Part shown: piece after piece, positions 28,422 to 38,516 of the stretch
Position numbering within the stretch: the first letter of the stretch is position 1
Layout: each line of letters begins with the position of its first letter
From: Microvirga sp. ACRRW
GTDB lineage: Bacteria; Pseudomonadota; Alphaproteobacteria; Rhizobiales; Beijerinckiaceae
NCBI RefSeq assembly: GCF_022346925.1
Contig: NZ_JAKRNJ010000002.1
Span: 62,001 to 126,000, forward strand
Length of the DNA stretch: 64,000 nt
Direction: 5' to 3'
Notes under the pieces: model-generated
Told to the model about the DNA's origin: nothing
The model's database searches: none
The model's input: only the letters and a program-made list of their open reading frames with translations
Made by a program: the position numbers and the translations under genes

Positions 28422-29672
28422 TCACATCGCCTTCACCAGCGTGTGCCGCTTGCGGCCTGCGGTCAGCATCAGGGCGCCGTCGCGCAGGTCGGCCTTCGTC
28501 ACCAGTGCTTCCTCATTGATGACGGCTTCGCCGTTGAGCTTTGCTCCACCACCTTTGATAAGACGCCGCCCCTCGCTGCGCGACGTGACGAGGCCTGCTC
28601 TGTGCAGGAGGGCTGCGACGGATAATCCCTTATCGAGATCGGAAGAGGGAACATCGATGCTCGGCAAGCCCTCAGGCGATGCACCTTCAGAGAACGTTCG
28701 ATGGGCCGTCTTGGAAGCTTCCCGAGCTGCGTCTACGCCATGGGCGAGACGCGTCGCTTCGTCTGCCAGAATGCGCTTCGCCTCGTTGATCTCCGAACCC
28801 CGCAACTTGCCCAGACGCTGCACTTCATCGAGCGGGAGCTCCGTGAAGAGACGCAGGAAGCGCGCGACATCGTCGTCCTCCGTGTTGCGCCAGAACTGCC
28901 AGAACTCGTAAGGGCTCAAACGCTCGCTGTTGAGCCAGATCGCGCCGTTCGCGGTCTTGCCCATCTTCGCGCCGGATGACGTCGTCAGCAATGGAGTCGT
29001 CAGGCCGAAGAGTTGCCGCTGGTCGATGCGGCGCGCCAGCTCGATGCCGTTGACGATGTTGCCCCATTGATCCGACCCGCCCATCTGCAGCACGCAACCT
29101 TGCCGGCGCGATAGTTCCAGGAAGTCGAAGGCCTGAAGCACCATGTAGTTGAATTCGAGCAGCGTCAGAGGCTGTTCGCGCTCTAAACGTTGTCGCACAC
29201 TGTCGAAAGTGAGCATGCGGTTGATGGTGAAATGCGTGCCAAACTCGCGCAGGAACGGCAGGTAACGCAGCGGATCGAGCCAGTCGGCATTGTCCACCAT
29301 GACCGCATCCGTCGGGCCGTCGCCGAAGGTGAGGTATTGGGAAAACACCTTCCTGATCCCGGCGCTGTTATGCGCGATCTGCGCATGATCGAGCAGGGGG
29401 CGGCTGGCGTCACGAAAGCTCGGATCGCCGAGCTGCGTCGTGCCTCCGCCCATCAGGATGATCGGCTTGTGCCCTGTCTTCTGCAGCCAGCGCAGCACCA
29501 TGATCTGCACGAGACTTCCGGCGTGCAGGCTCTCCGCCGTTGCATCGAAGCCGATATAGGCCGCGATGGGGCCTTTGCTGAGCGTCTCATCGAGCGCAGC
29601 GAGATCGGTGCATTGATGGATGAAGCCGCGCTCGACGAGCGTCTTCAGGAAAGATGATTGTGGGACTGACAT
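28422..29672 (-). CDS. tyrS: Tyrosyl-tRNA synthetase
   Basis: A 416-aa class Ic aminoacyl-tRNA synthetase that charges tRNA-Tyr. The HIGH-type motif is [10 protein letters not shown] near residue 43-50 and the KMSKS-type motif is KMGKT in [23 protein letters not shown] binds the adenylate and a C-terminal S4 RNA-binding domain is present. AGGAG lies six bases before the ATG at 29672; the longer frame is rejected because it runs through a terminator hairpin. Expression is probably controlled by the leader-peptide attenuator just upstream. Confidence 0.97.
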   Translation of the reverse strand: MSVPQSSFLKTLVERGFIHQCTDLAALDETLSKGPIAAYIGFDATAESLHAGSLVQIMVLRWLQKTGHKPIILMGGGTTQLGDPSFRDASRPLLDHAQIAHNSAGIRKVFSQYLTFGDGPTDAVMVDNADWLDPLRYLPFLREFGTHFTINRMLTFDSVRQRLEREQPLTLLEFNYMVLQAFDFLELSRRQGCVLQMGGSDQWGNIVNGIELARRIDQRQLFGLTTPLLTTSSGAKMGKTANGAIWLNSERLSPYEFWQFWRNTEDDDVARFLRLFTELPLDEVQRLGKLRGSEINEAKRILADEATRLAHGVDAAREASKTAHRTFSEGASPEGLPSIDVPSSDLDKGLSVAALLHRAGLVTSRSEGRRLIKGGGAKLNGEAVINEEALVTKADLRDGALMLTAGRKRHTLVKAM

Positions 29673-29720
29673 TGTGGTCTCCTGGGTTTTTGACAAACCG
29701 CAGACCGGAGACCGATCCTG

Positions 29721-29800
29721 AAATGAAAACGCCGCCGGAATGCGGCGGCATGGATCGTGAGGTCGCAACCAAACGCAGCCGCCCTATGGGGACGGCGTAT
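29721..29800 (-). promoter_or_regulatory. Transcription attenuator in the tyrS leader
   Basis: On the minus strand four complementary segments follow the Tyr codons of a leader frame. Segment 1 (29796-29789, GCCGTCCC) pairs with segment 2 (29784-29778, GGGCGGC). Segment 2 can instead pair with segment 3 (29749-29744, GCCGCC). Segment 3 (29749-29743) pairs with segment 4 (29737-29731) as a 7-pair terminator stem with loop CATTC, followed by GTTTTCATTT. A ribosome stalled at Tyr codons would cover segment 1 and favour 2:3; one at the stop codon would cover segment 2 and favour termination. Confidence 0.75.
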
Positions 29801-29834
29801 AATAGCTGAAGAAGATGGTGCGGCTCGTGATCAT
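29784..29834 (-). CDS. Putative tyrS leader peptide (FF...YY)
   Basis: A 16-codon frame reading MITSRTIFFSYYTPSP and then TAG. It holds two consecutive Phe and two consecutive Tyr codons near its end, at 29813-29808 and 29804-29799, as expected for a regulatory peptide that senses charged tRNA. It could also start two codons earlier (29840, MRMITS...). The predicted transcription start falls at about this ATG, so the frame may be translated leaderless, as reported for the trpL leader of Sinorhizobium. It ends 111 bp before tyrS. Confidence 0.65.
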   Translation of the reverse strand: MITSRTIFFSYYTPSP

Positions 29835-29841
29835 GCGCATG

Positions 29842-29870
29842 TTTGTACCGGCCTCGTGCTGTCGCGTCAA
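29842..29870 (-). promoter_or_regulatory. Sigma-70-type promoter of the tyrS leader
   Basis: TTGACG (29870-29865) and TACAAA (29847-29842) are separated by exactly 17 bp. Initiation about seven bases downstream would fall at or next to the leader ATG at 29834. Confidence 0.55.
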
Positions 29871-29903
29871 TGGCCGAGAATTTCTTCTCGTGACCAGCTA
29901 ATT

Positions 29904-31157
29904 TCAGAACTGCGCGAGGCTTCTCAGGAGATGCCCGTTGAAGAACGCGTCGCACCAGAGCGCAACAGCGACATGGGCGACGATGAGAGCAAGATAGGCG
30001 GCAACGGTGACAAGCCCCTCCGTTGCCGTGAGCGGTCGCACGTTGAGCAAGCGTTTCGGAGTCAAGCTCCAGAGGATAGCGGAGACGGCCAGCAGCACGA
30101 GGAAGGTTTTCGAGTGCATCCAGACCGCCAATGCAGCGCCCAGGAGAATGAGCATTCCCGATGCCGCAAACCAGATTTTGTCACCGAGAGGCTTCAGCAG
30201 GATCTGCACGATCCGTCCGCCGTCGAGCGGCGGCACGGGCAGCAGGTTGAACCCGTTGACGACGAGAGCCACGAAGCCCGCCATCATCCATGACGGATTC
30301 TCCGTGAACCAGAATACACTGAGCGATACGAGCGCCGGCATGAGGCCGAAAGCTGGGCCCATGAGAAGCACTTCGCTTGCTTCTGCATCAGAGACATAGG
30401 CGCGGTTACCCATGGCAACGCCGCCGAAGAAGGGGATCAGGTAGAAGCACGCATCGTGTCCGTGACGGCGCATGGCATGCACATGGCCGTATTCGTGAAC
30501 GACGATCGTCATCATCGCGGCAACGCCCGGCACGACACCGAGCAGATAGCACATGGCTCCGAAGGAAAGAGCCGCGAGGATCAGCTGGGTTACGGGGCGC
30601 ATGGCTGCCGGCCGGGGCTGTGCGTTTCGAGCAGGTGCAACCTGCTTGTTATCGCGTGCCAGATAGGCTCGCACGAGCTTCGCCACCGTGGTGACCATGA
30701 AGGGATAACTGATCCGGCGGAAGAATCCGTTCGAAAGAGCACGACGCTCAACCGCGTAGCTCAGCTCGACCTCGGTGCCGTCCCCGGCGGGTTTGAGTTG
30801 CATGCGGCAGGTGATGAGATCGCTGAATTCCTTTGCGCCGTTCCAGCGATGGATGCTGTCCGATTCTTCATAGAAAGGCGCCTCCTGCCGACCGAGACGC
30901 ACATAGGCCTCGTGCCCGCCTTCGTAACGGCAGAGGATCTCGCCGGCGTTCTCGTCCGACCATTCGACGGAAGTCAGTTGCGGCAGCCAGCCGTGAACGC
31001 GTCCGGGGCTGATGCTCAACAGGTCCCATGCCTTCTCGAGGGGGACATCGAGAAAGAAGCGCCCCGAATAATGCTGGCGCGGGCGGTTGACGAAGGCGAG
31101 ATAGCCGGCGATTGCCGCGCAGAAGAGGGCTGCTATGAACAGATCGGGATCGAGCAT
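29904..31157 (-). CDS. SRPBCC-domain / site-2-protease-type (M50) membrane metalloprotease fusion
   Basis: A 417-aa membrane protein. After one N-terminal transmembrane segment, residues about 25-150 look like an SRPBCC/START-type lipid-binding domain (FFLDVPLEKAWDLLS, LTSVEWSDENAGEI). The C-terminal half is an M50 protease core with HEYGH and the second zinc ligand motif NLLPVPPLDGGRIV, inside several transmembrane helices. It could cleave a membrane substrate when a hydrophobic ligand is bound; the substrate is unknown. The start at 31157 is chosen over an upstream frame; its ribosome-binding site is weak. Confidence 0.85.
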   Translation of the reverse strand: MLDPDLFIAALFCAAIAGYLAFVNRPRQHYSGRFFLDVPLEKAWDLLSISPGRVHGWLPQLTSVEWSDENAGEILCRYEGGHEAYVRLGRQEAPFYEESDSIHRWNGAKEFSDLITCRMQLKPAGDGTEVELSYAVERRALSNGFFRRISYPFMVTTVAKLVRAYLARDNKQVAPARNAQPRPAAMRPVTQLILAALSFGAMCYLLGVVPGVAAMMTIVVHEYGHVHAMRRHGHDACFYLIPFFGGVAMGNRAYVSDAEASEVLLMGPAFGLMPALVSLSVFWFTENPSWMMAGFVALVVNGFNLLPVPPLDGGRIVQILLKPLGDKIWFAASGMLILLGAALAVWMHSKTFLVLLAVSAILWSLTPKRLLNVRPLTATEGLVTVAAYLALIVAHVAVALWCDAFFNGHLLRSLAQF

Positions 31158-31244
31158 CGGGATGGACCTTGAACGATCCCATGCCCATACATGAATATCG
31201 TTACAATACAAACCGCTCAGTGATTCTCACGGAAAACGCCTGCC

Positions 31245-31823
31245 ATGACCTTCGACGCTTCAGCCTTTCGCTCACGGGTCAGGACTCTGCTCGAGGAGTG
31301 CGCTCGCGCCTTCGATGACGCTGAAGGACGACATGCGGTTCTGCGGCGGCAGATCGACAATGGCGACGACATTCATTCCCGCTCCACCTTTCCCGGCCAC
31401 GTCACGGCATCGGCTTTCATCCTCGACGGGGCAGGGAAGCGGATTGTGCTGATCCATCACCGCTCGCTCGGGCGCTGGCTGCAGCCCGGCGGGCATTACG
31501 AGGCGCCGGAAGCCCTCGAGGATGCGGCGCTGCGTGAAGCCTTTGAGGAAACTGGCGCGGAGGGGTTGGCTCTCGATCCGTGGCATCGGCTGTCCGGCCT
31601 TCCCATCGACATCGACAGCCATCTCATTCCCGCCCGTCCTCAGAAGGGTGAGCCGGAACACTGGCATCACGACATCCGCTATATTGTCAGGGCGGAAGAG
31701 GGCAGCCTTCGCCCCGACCTAGGAGAGGTTCACAGCGCGGAATGGCGCGCGGTGACGGAGCTTGAGGGCATTGCACCGGAAGCCCTGCGGAATATGCGTC
31801 GGCTCGGTCTCGTGCGCCCCTAA
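31245..31823 (+). CDS. Nudix hydrolase
   Basis: A 192-aa soluble protein with an intact Nudix box (GGHYEAPEALEDAALREAFE, then ETGA) near residues 86-108. The histidines around HWHHDIRYIV are typical of a subgroup acting on nucleotide-sugar or diphosphate substrates. The specific substrate is not known. It is divergent from the SRPBCC/M50 gene across an 87-bp gap. Confidence 0.88.
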   Translation: MTFDASAFRSRVRTLLEECARAFDDAEGRHAVLRRQIDNGDDIHSRSTFPGHVTASAFILDGAGKRIVLIHHRSLGRWLQPGGHYEAPEALEDAALREAFEETGAEGLALDPWHRLSGLPIDIDSHLIPARPQKGEPEHWHHDIRYIVRAEEGSLRPDLGEVHSAEWRAVTELEGIAPEALRNMRRLGLVRP

Positions 31824-31882
31824 CAATACGCGAAGCCGCGCTTACATCTCAGTTCATGGTCCATGCGCGAAGGAGGTTTGCC

Positions 31883-32569
31883 ATGAACGATCAGGAACGT
31901 GAGGTCATTGCCGACATCTTCCGGCGTCTCGAGCAGGTCGCCAACCAGCCGCGCGATCCGGAGGCTGAGCGCTTCATCACCGAAAAGCTGCGTCAGCAGC
32001 CCTATGCGCCCTATGCGATGGCGCAGGCGATCTTCGTGCAGGAACAGGCACTGGCACGGCTGCAGGAAGAGAACGAGCATTTGCGTGCCGAGCTCGACCA
32101 CGCCAGCCGCCAGCCCCAACAGGGCGGCTTTCTCTCCAGTATCTTCGGTGGCGGCGCGCGTCCGCCGGAGCCCGCCTACAACGCGCCGCCCGCGCGACGC
32201 ACCTCGCCCTGGGGTGCGCCTCAGGGAATGCCGCAGCAATCCTATGGCATGCCGCCTCAGGCGCAGGCGGGGCCTTGGGGCGGCGGCATGATGCAACCGC
32301 GCGGGGGTGGATTCCTGCAGACGGCTCTCTCGACTGCGGCAGGCGTTGCAGGCGGCATGATGATCGCCAACGCGCTGTCGCACGCGTTCGGTGGTGATGA
32401 AAAATCTGCCGAGGCGGGTCAGTCGGCGCTTGCTGATCTTGGCAATGATCAGAGCGGCAATTCCGATTTCGCCGGCATTACGGATTCTCTCTATGGCAAT
32501 CAGGAGCAGAACCGCGACGACTTCTCCGATTTCGGCGGCGACGCCGGTGACGACGGCGACTGGGCTTAA
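31883..32569 (+). CDS. DUF2076 domain-containing protein
   Basis: A 228-aa protein of the DUF2076 family, found in alpha- and betaproteobacteria. A helical N-terminus (NDQEREVIADIFRRLEQVAN) is followed by a Gln/Pro/Gly-rich middle (GMPQQSYGMPPQAQAG) and the Gly-rich patch GGGFLQTALSTAAGVAGGMM. The C-terminus is very acidic. No signal peptide is seen although related proteins are called periplasmic ligand-binding sensors. An ideal AAGGAGG precedes the ATG. Confidence 0.85.
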   Translation: MNDQEREVIADIFRRLEQVANQPRDPEAERFITEKLRQQPYAPYAMAQAIFVQEQALARLQEENEHLRAELDHASRQPQQGGFLSSIFGGGARPPEPAYNAPPARRTSPWGAPQGMPQQSYGMPPQAQAGPWGGGMMQPRGGGFLQTALSTAAGVAGGMMIANALSHAFGGDEKSAEAGQSALADLGNDQSGNSDFAGITDSLYGNQEQNRDDFSDFGGDAGDDGDWA

Positions 32570-32596
32570 AAGCAATTTCCGCTCATCAATGCAAAA

Positions 32597-32616
32597 CGCC
32601 CGCCGTTTGGCGGGCG
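32597..32616. terminator. Terminator between DUF2076 and L,D-transpeptidase genes
   Basis: CGCCCGCC and GGCGGGCG form an eight-pair stem with loop GTTT between convergent genes. CTTTC follows on the plus strand and an A-run precedes it, so it may serve both strands. Confidence 0.85.
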
Positions 32617-32637
32617 CTTTCATGAAAGCCTTTTCGG

Positions 32638-33387
32638 TCAGATCACGATGACGTTCGTACCGACCTTCACGCGGTTGTAGAGATCGACCACGTCTTCATT
32701 GAGCATGCGGATGCAGCCCGAGGATACGGCTTGGCCGATGGTGTGCGGCTCGTTCGTGCCATGGATGCGATAGAGCGACGATCCGAGATAGAGCGCGCGC
32801 GCGCCGAGCGGATTGTCGGGACCGCCTTCCATGAAGCGCGGCAGGTCGGGACGGCGGCGCAGCATATCTGCCGGCGGACGCCAGCTCGGCCACTCGCGCT
32901 TCATGGAAACCGTCTGGCGCCCGCTCCATTCGAAGCCCTCGCGGCCGACGCCGATGCCATAGCGGAGGGCGCGGCCGCCATCCTGCACGAGATAAAGAAA
33001 CTTGTTGTTGGTATCGACGACGATCGTGCCCGGCCGCTCATTGCCGCGATAGGACACGATCTGGCGTTGGAACTCCGGTGAGATCGCATAATCGATGCTG
33101 TTGTCGTAGCCGGGGTCGGAATAGGTCTGCGGCAGGGTCGCGACCTGCGTGCCGGCGCGCACGGAGCCGGTTGCATACGGATATGAGCTGCGCGTGGCCG
33201 GACGCGTCACGAGCGGATAGCTCTCGTTGTAGCCGTCCTGCGTGTGAGCATAGGGGTAATAACTATATTCCGGGGCGATATAGGTGTTGCCGTAGTAAGA
33301 CCCGCCGCCATAGACGGATTGGGCCGATCCGGAAGCCGGGAGCAGGGCGGACAAAAGCATTGCGGTGCAAGGTATCCAAGCGCGCAT
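32638..33387 (-). CDS. L,D-transpeptidase (YkuD domain)
   Basis: A 249-aa exported enzyme that cross-links peptidoglycan or attaches outer-membrane proteins to it. A signal peptide precedes a Tyr/Gly/Ser-rich, probably disordered region (residues 25-100) and the YkuD catalytic domain. The catalytic motif is HGTNEP...VSSGCIRM: the nucleophile Cys is present, and the residue before Gly-Cys is Ser instead of the common His. A weak EcfG-like promoter lies upstream. Confidence 0.9.
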   Translation of the reverse strand: MRAWIPCTAMLLSALLPASGSAQSVYGGGSYYGNTYIAPEYSYYPYAHTQDGYNESYPLVTRPATRSSYPYATGSVRAGTQVATLPQTYSDPGYDNSIDYAISPEFQRQIVSYRGNERPGTIVVDTNNKFLYLVQDGGRALRYGIGVGREGFEWSGRQTVSMKREWPSWRPPADMLRRRPDLPRFMEGGPDNPLGARALYLGSSLYRIHGTNEPHTIGQAVSSGCIRMLNEDVVDLYNRVKVGTNVIVI

Positions 33388-33419
33388 TGGAGCATCCTAT
33401 TTTGTTGTTTCGCTCAATA

Positions 33420-33444
33420 AACGGCAAGCGCGGCTTTTGTTTCC
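33420..33444 (-). promoter_or_regulatory. Weak EcfG-like promoter of the L,D-transpeptidase gene
   Basis: On the minus strand GGAAA (33444-33440) is followed after 16 bases by CGTT (33423-33420). One base of the -35 core differs from GGAAC. It would give a 5' leader of about 26 nt. Confidence 0.3.
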
Positions 33445-33610
33445 AATGAACGGCCTCGCTCCATGCGCTTGCACACATGGAGCTTCCCTCGGGCTTTCCT
33501 GTCGACTGTCTGAAACGGGGGGTGAAGCGGCGTTTAAATTGCTGTAAGAGCTTCACTCTTCTATGAGGGCTTCCATCCCGGAGGCGTGCTCCTCACATCG
33601 TCGTGATTCA

Positions 33611-34456
33611 ATGCAATACGGTCCCGCCCTGCGAGCCGCTGCGGCCATCGCTGTTCTCTCCGTCCTGGATGCGTTCATCAAAGGGATGTCCGCCTATTAC
33701 CCGACCTTCCAGGTCGCGTTCATGCGCTTTGCCTTCGGCGGATTGGTGATTGGTATCGTCCTTGCGGTCGCGCGGCCGGGCTGGCCGAACCGCGAGACCT
33801 TCGCGGCCAACGCGGTCCGCGCCGTGGTCGGTTTCGTGACGGCCCTAAGCTTCTTTTATGCGCTTGGACAATTGCCCCTGGCAGAGACGCTGATTCTATC
33901 GTTCCTCGCGCCCATGTTCGTCGCTCTGCTGGGAGTGGTGGTCCTCAAGGAGAGGGTCGACTTGCGGATCATAGGAGCCATTCTGCTGGGCTTCTGCGGA
34001 ACCCTGATAGTCGTGGCGGGGCAGAGCGAGGAGTCCGGGGCTGTCCGGTCCTGGACCGGCGTGGCGGCGGCCCTTGGCTCGGCCGTAACATATGCTTTCA
34101 GCCTCGTGCTGCTGCGGCAGCGGGCTCAGAAGGACAAGCTTCTTCACATCGTCGCGTTCATCAATATCGGCCCCGGCATTCTCGTGGCTCCCTTCGCCGC
34201 CATGGTCTGGCAGCCGGTCGCGATGGAGCATCTGCCCTGGTTCGCCCTGATCGGCGTGCTCGCCATCAGCGGCCACGTGCTGCTGGTGACAGCCTATGCC
34301 CGAGCGGAAGCGGCGCGCCTCGCCCCTCTGGAGTACACGGCTCTGATCTGGGCAGTCCTGCTCGGCTATGGAGCCTTCAACGAGGTTCCGACCTGGGCGA
34401 CCCTCGGAGGAGGGCTCCTCGTCATCTTGGCGGCCCTGATGACCACTAGACGGTAA
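33611..34456 (+). CDS. EamA/DMT-family transporter
   Basis: A 281-aa inner-membrane protein with ten predicted helices in two EamA repeats, typical of drug/metabolite exporters. Motifs of each half are visible (FQVAFMRFAFGG; the second repeat begins RSWTGVAAALGSAVTYAFSL). The substrate cannot be deduced. The ATG at 33611 is preferred over one 48 bp upstream, which would add a charged, non-membrane tail. No clear ribosome-binding site is present. Confidence 0.88.
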   Translation: MQYGPALRAAAAIAVLSVLDAFIKGMSAYYPTFQVAFMRFAFGGLVIGIVLAVARPGWPNRETFAANAVRAVVGFVTALSFFYALGQLPLAETLILSFLAPMFVALLGVVVLKERVDLRIIGAILLGFCGTLIVVAGQSEESGAVRSWTGVAAALGSAVTYAFSLVLLRQRAQKDKLLHIVAFINIGPGILVAPFAAMVWQPVAMEHLPWFALIGVLAISGHVLLVTAYARAEAARLAPLEYTALIWAVLLGYGAFNEVPTWATLGGGLLVILAALMTTRR

Positions 34457-34531
34457 GCATCCGGATCTTAACGAAATCTGGAAAAATCCCTTCAGAAACA
34501 AGGCGTAACAAAGTTTCTTACGAAGAGACGT

Positions 34532-34560
34532 CTTGACTCTCTTTCGGCCTCTCCTTATCT
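34532..34560 (+). promoter_or_regulatory. RpoH-like heat-shock promoter of groESL
   Basis: CTTG (34532-34535) is followed after 18 bases by CTTATCT (34554-34560), close to the alphaproteobacterial RpoH consensus CTTG-N17/18-CYTATNT. An overlapping sigma-70 reading (TTGACT ... TTATCT, 16-bp spacer) is also possible. Confidence 0.6.
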
Positions 34561-34571
34561 CGCCCTCGTCG

Positions 34572-34598
34572 TTGGCACTCGTCTCCCGACAGTGCTAA
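34572..34598 (+). promoter_or_regulatory. CIRCE operator (HrcA site) of groESL
   Basis: TTGGCACTC and CAGTGCTAA flank a nine-base spacer. The CIRCE consensus is TTAGCACTC-N9-GAGTGCTAA, so each half has one change and the spacing is exact. It lies just downstream of the promoter and 63 bp before groES. Confidence 0.92.
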
Positions 34599-34660
34599 CA
34601 AGGCATTCAAGACCAGGGCGTGGCCATTGGGGCTGCGTCAATAGTCATAGGGGAAGTTCC

Positions 34661-34951
34661 ATGAAGTTCCGTCCGCTGCACGACCGCGTCGTCGTCCGCC
34701 GCATCGAGGCCGAAGAAAAGACGGCCGGCGGCATCATCATCCCGGATACCGCCAAGGAAAAGCCGCAAGAGGGCGAAGTCGTCGCCGTCGGCTCCGGCGC
34801 CCGCGATGAGAGCGGCAAGGTCGTTGCTCTCGATGTGAAGGCCGGCGACCGCGTCCTGTTCGGCAAGTGGTCCGGCACCGAGGTGCGTATCGACGGTCAG
34901 GATCTCCTGATCATGAAGGAATCCGACATCATGGGCATCGTCGGCAAGTAA
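34661..34951 (+). CDS. groES: Co-chaperonin GroES
   Basis: A 96-aa heptameric lid of the GroEL chamber. The N-terminal [20 protein letters not shown], the mobile-loop sequence [18 protein letters not shown] and the C-terminal [15 protein letters not shown] end are standard. The start at 34661 has GGGGA upstream and is the conserved one; the longer frame is not used. groL follows by 50 bp in the same operon. CIRCE and an RpoH-like promoter lie upstream. Confidence 0.98.
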   Translation: MKFRPLHDRVVVRRIEAEEKTAGGIIIPDTAKEKPQEGEVVAVGSGARDESGKVVALDVKAGDRVLFGKWSGTEVRIDGQDLLIMKESDIMGIVGK

Positions 34952-34986
34952 GCCGCTTTCGATCCCATCACAGATTTCCAATTTAA

Positions 34987-36648
<1,662 letters not shown>

Positions 36649-36674
36649 GTCCAAACGCCTCGCTAGAAATGAAG

Positions 36675-36703
36675 AAGCCCCGGAGTTTCCTCCGGGGCTT
36701 TTT
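36675..36703 (+). terminator. Terminator of groESL
   Basis: AAGCCCCGGA and TCCGGGGCTT form a 10-pair stem with a six-base loop, followed by TTTTT, 26 bp after the groL stop. Confidence 0.95.
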
Positions 36704-36776
36704 GTCGTCTAAAGCTAAGCTGTTGCTCAAGTTATTGAAATATAGTAACAAAGGATATTAAGCCTAGGAAACAGCC

Positions 36777-38447
36777 ATGCCCATCCACGTTATCGACTCA
36801 TCCAAGCCACTGCCGCCGACCTATGAGGACCGTCAGCATGCTCTGGTGTTAGGAATGAGAGATACCGTCATTGTTGGTGAAGGGGCGGAAATCGCAGCGT
36901 ATGGCGCTTCATCGTATGGAATACGCGGTAGTTTAGGTAATACCTTCATTATCAATGGTCGTGTTCACAGTGAACAAAGTCACGGGATCGCAACGCAAGG
37001 AACGATCACCATAGGCGAACACGGGTCCGTTCACGGTGGCCTCCTAGGGGTCTATTTTCTGTATGACGGAAATTTCCCGCTGAATGTCTTGACCAACGCC
37101 GGTACGATCTCAGCGCAAAACTCAGCTGTCTATCTCGAAGGCAGCCCAGCCATCGTGTTGAACTCCGGCACTATTGATGGAACGACAGGAATCAATTTCT
37201 CGAATACGTATAGCCCGAGTCATACGGTCGATCAGACTCTGGTCGTCAACAATACCGGGCTTATCAAAGGGACAGGGGCAACCCATAGAGCTATCGCGGG
37301 ATCAACGATTGGTTCCAATACGGTGATCAATAGCGGCCGCATCGAGGGCGATGTGAGATTGGGCGACTACAACGATGTCTATGACGGTCGCGGCGGGACG
37401 GTCACGGGCAAGGTCTGGCTTGGGGCCGGTGATGATGTCTTTTATGGTGGCGATGGATCGGAAACCGTTTGGCTCGGCAAGGGCTCCGACGTTGCTGATG
37501 GTGGCGAAGGTATCGATACGCTCGATTTCAGCGCTGCCGCTACAGTTGATCTGAGAATTATCGAACGTCAGCAGACCGGCAGTGATAGCTGGGCCACGAT
37601 CAGCAACATCGAGAACCTGAACGGCAGTGGGTTCGACGATCGTTTTATTGGTAATGCTGCTGCAAACGCGCTCATCGGAAATGGCGGAAACGATACTCTC
37701 GATGGCTATGACGGCAATGATCTTCTAAGTGGTGGCGCAGGTGACGATCTCTTGGTTGGCGGCGCAGGCTCCGACACGGCTGTGTTTACCGGCAAATTCT
37801 CCGACTACACCATCACGGTTAAAGCAGGCTCGATCACCATTACCGACAAGCGCGCGTCGGGCGATGGCACGGACATTCTCGGCGGTATCGAGTTTGCTCT
37901 CTTCAGCGACCGAATTTACACGCTCGCGCCTGTGCCGCCGATTGGAACCGTGACGCCAAGCACTCCCACCAAGACATCCGATACACCCACGACAACGGAT
38001 ACGCCGCCTGCAACCCCGGTTGCAAAGAACCTCACGTTCAAAGGCGGGAAGAAGGCGGATACGTTCGTCGGCGGCAAGGGTCACGATCTTCTCAACGGCG
38101 GATTGGGCAAGGACAAGCTGACCGGCAATGAAGGGCAAGACACGTTCGTGTTCAACAGCAAGCTCGGTTCCAAGAACGTAGATCGGATCACGGATTTCAC
38201 GCATTCCGATGACTCGCTCAAGCTGTCGAAGTCGATCTTCAGCAAGATCGAGAAGGGCATGCTGTCCAAGGGCGCATTCTGGATCGGAACGAAGGCGCAC
38301 GACAAGAGCGACCGCATCATCTACAACGATAAGACCGGTGCTCTGTTCTATGATGCCGATGGGGCGGGCAAGAAGTATGGCGCGGTCAAGTTCGCGCAGC
38401 TGAATCCAAAGACGCTGCTGAAGCACGACGACTTCTTCATTGCTTGA
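36777..38447 (+). CDS. RTX-repeat protein, probably secreted by a type I system
   Basis: A 556-aa protein without a Sec signal. Residues about 25-220 form irregular short repeats of the beta-helix kind (AGTISAQNSAVYLEG, NSGTIDGTTGINF). Two RTX blocks with GGxGxDxxx nonapeptides lie at about 285-335 and 420-450, separated by a Thr/Pro linker. The C-terminal 100 residues (VDRITDFTHSDDSLKLSKS, SDRIIYNDKTGALFYDADG) resemble those of the serralysin gene at 44.7 kb and likely form the secretion signal. The 5' half is AT-richer with different codon use, hinting at transfer. No secretion genes are nearby. Confidence 0.85.
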   Translation: MPIHVIDSSKPLPPTYEDRQHALVLGMRDTVIVGEGAEIAAYGASSYGIRGSLGNTFIINGRVHSEQSHGIATQGTITIGEHGSVHGGLLGVYFLYDGNFPLNVLTNAGTISAQNSAVYLEGSPAIVLNSGTIDGTTGINFSNTYSPSHTVDQTLVVNNTGLIKGTGATHRAIAGSTIGSNTVINSGRIEGDVRLGDYNDVYDGRGGTVTGKVWLGAGDDVFYGGDGSETVWLGKGSDVADGGEGIDTLDFSAAATVDLRIIERQQTGSDSWATISNIENLNGSGFDDRFIGNAAANALIGNGGNDTLDGYDGNDLLSGGAGDDLLVGGAGSDTAVFTGKFSDYTITVKAGSITITDKRASGDGTDILGGIEFALFSDRIYTLAPVPPIGTVTPSTPTKTSDTPTTTDTPPATPVAKNLTFKGGKKADTFVGGKGHDLLNGGLGKDKLTGNEGQDTFVFNSKLGSKNVDRITDFTHSDDSLKLSKSIFSKIEKGMLSKGAFWIGTKAHDKSDRIIYNDKTGALFYDADGAGKKYGAVKFAQLNPKTLLKHDDFFIA

Positions 38448-38467
38448 TTGCAGTGACACTCAAGAAG

Positions 38468-38498
38468 AAGGCCCCGGATTTCTCCGGGGCCTTTTTCT
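38468..38498. terminator. Bidirectional terminator
   Basis: AAGGCCCCGGA and TCCGGGGCCTT form an 11-pair stem with a four-base loop and T/A runs on both sides, between convergent genes. Confidence 0.92.
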
Positions 38499-38516
38499 TT
38501 TGGAACGGTTGAAGGC

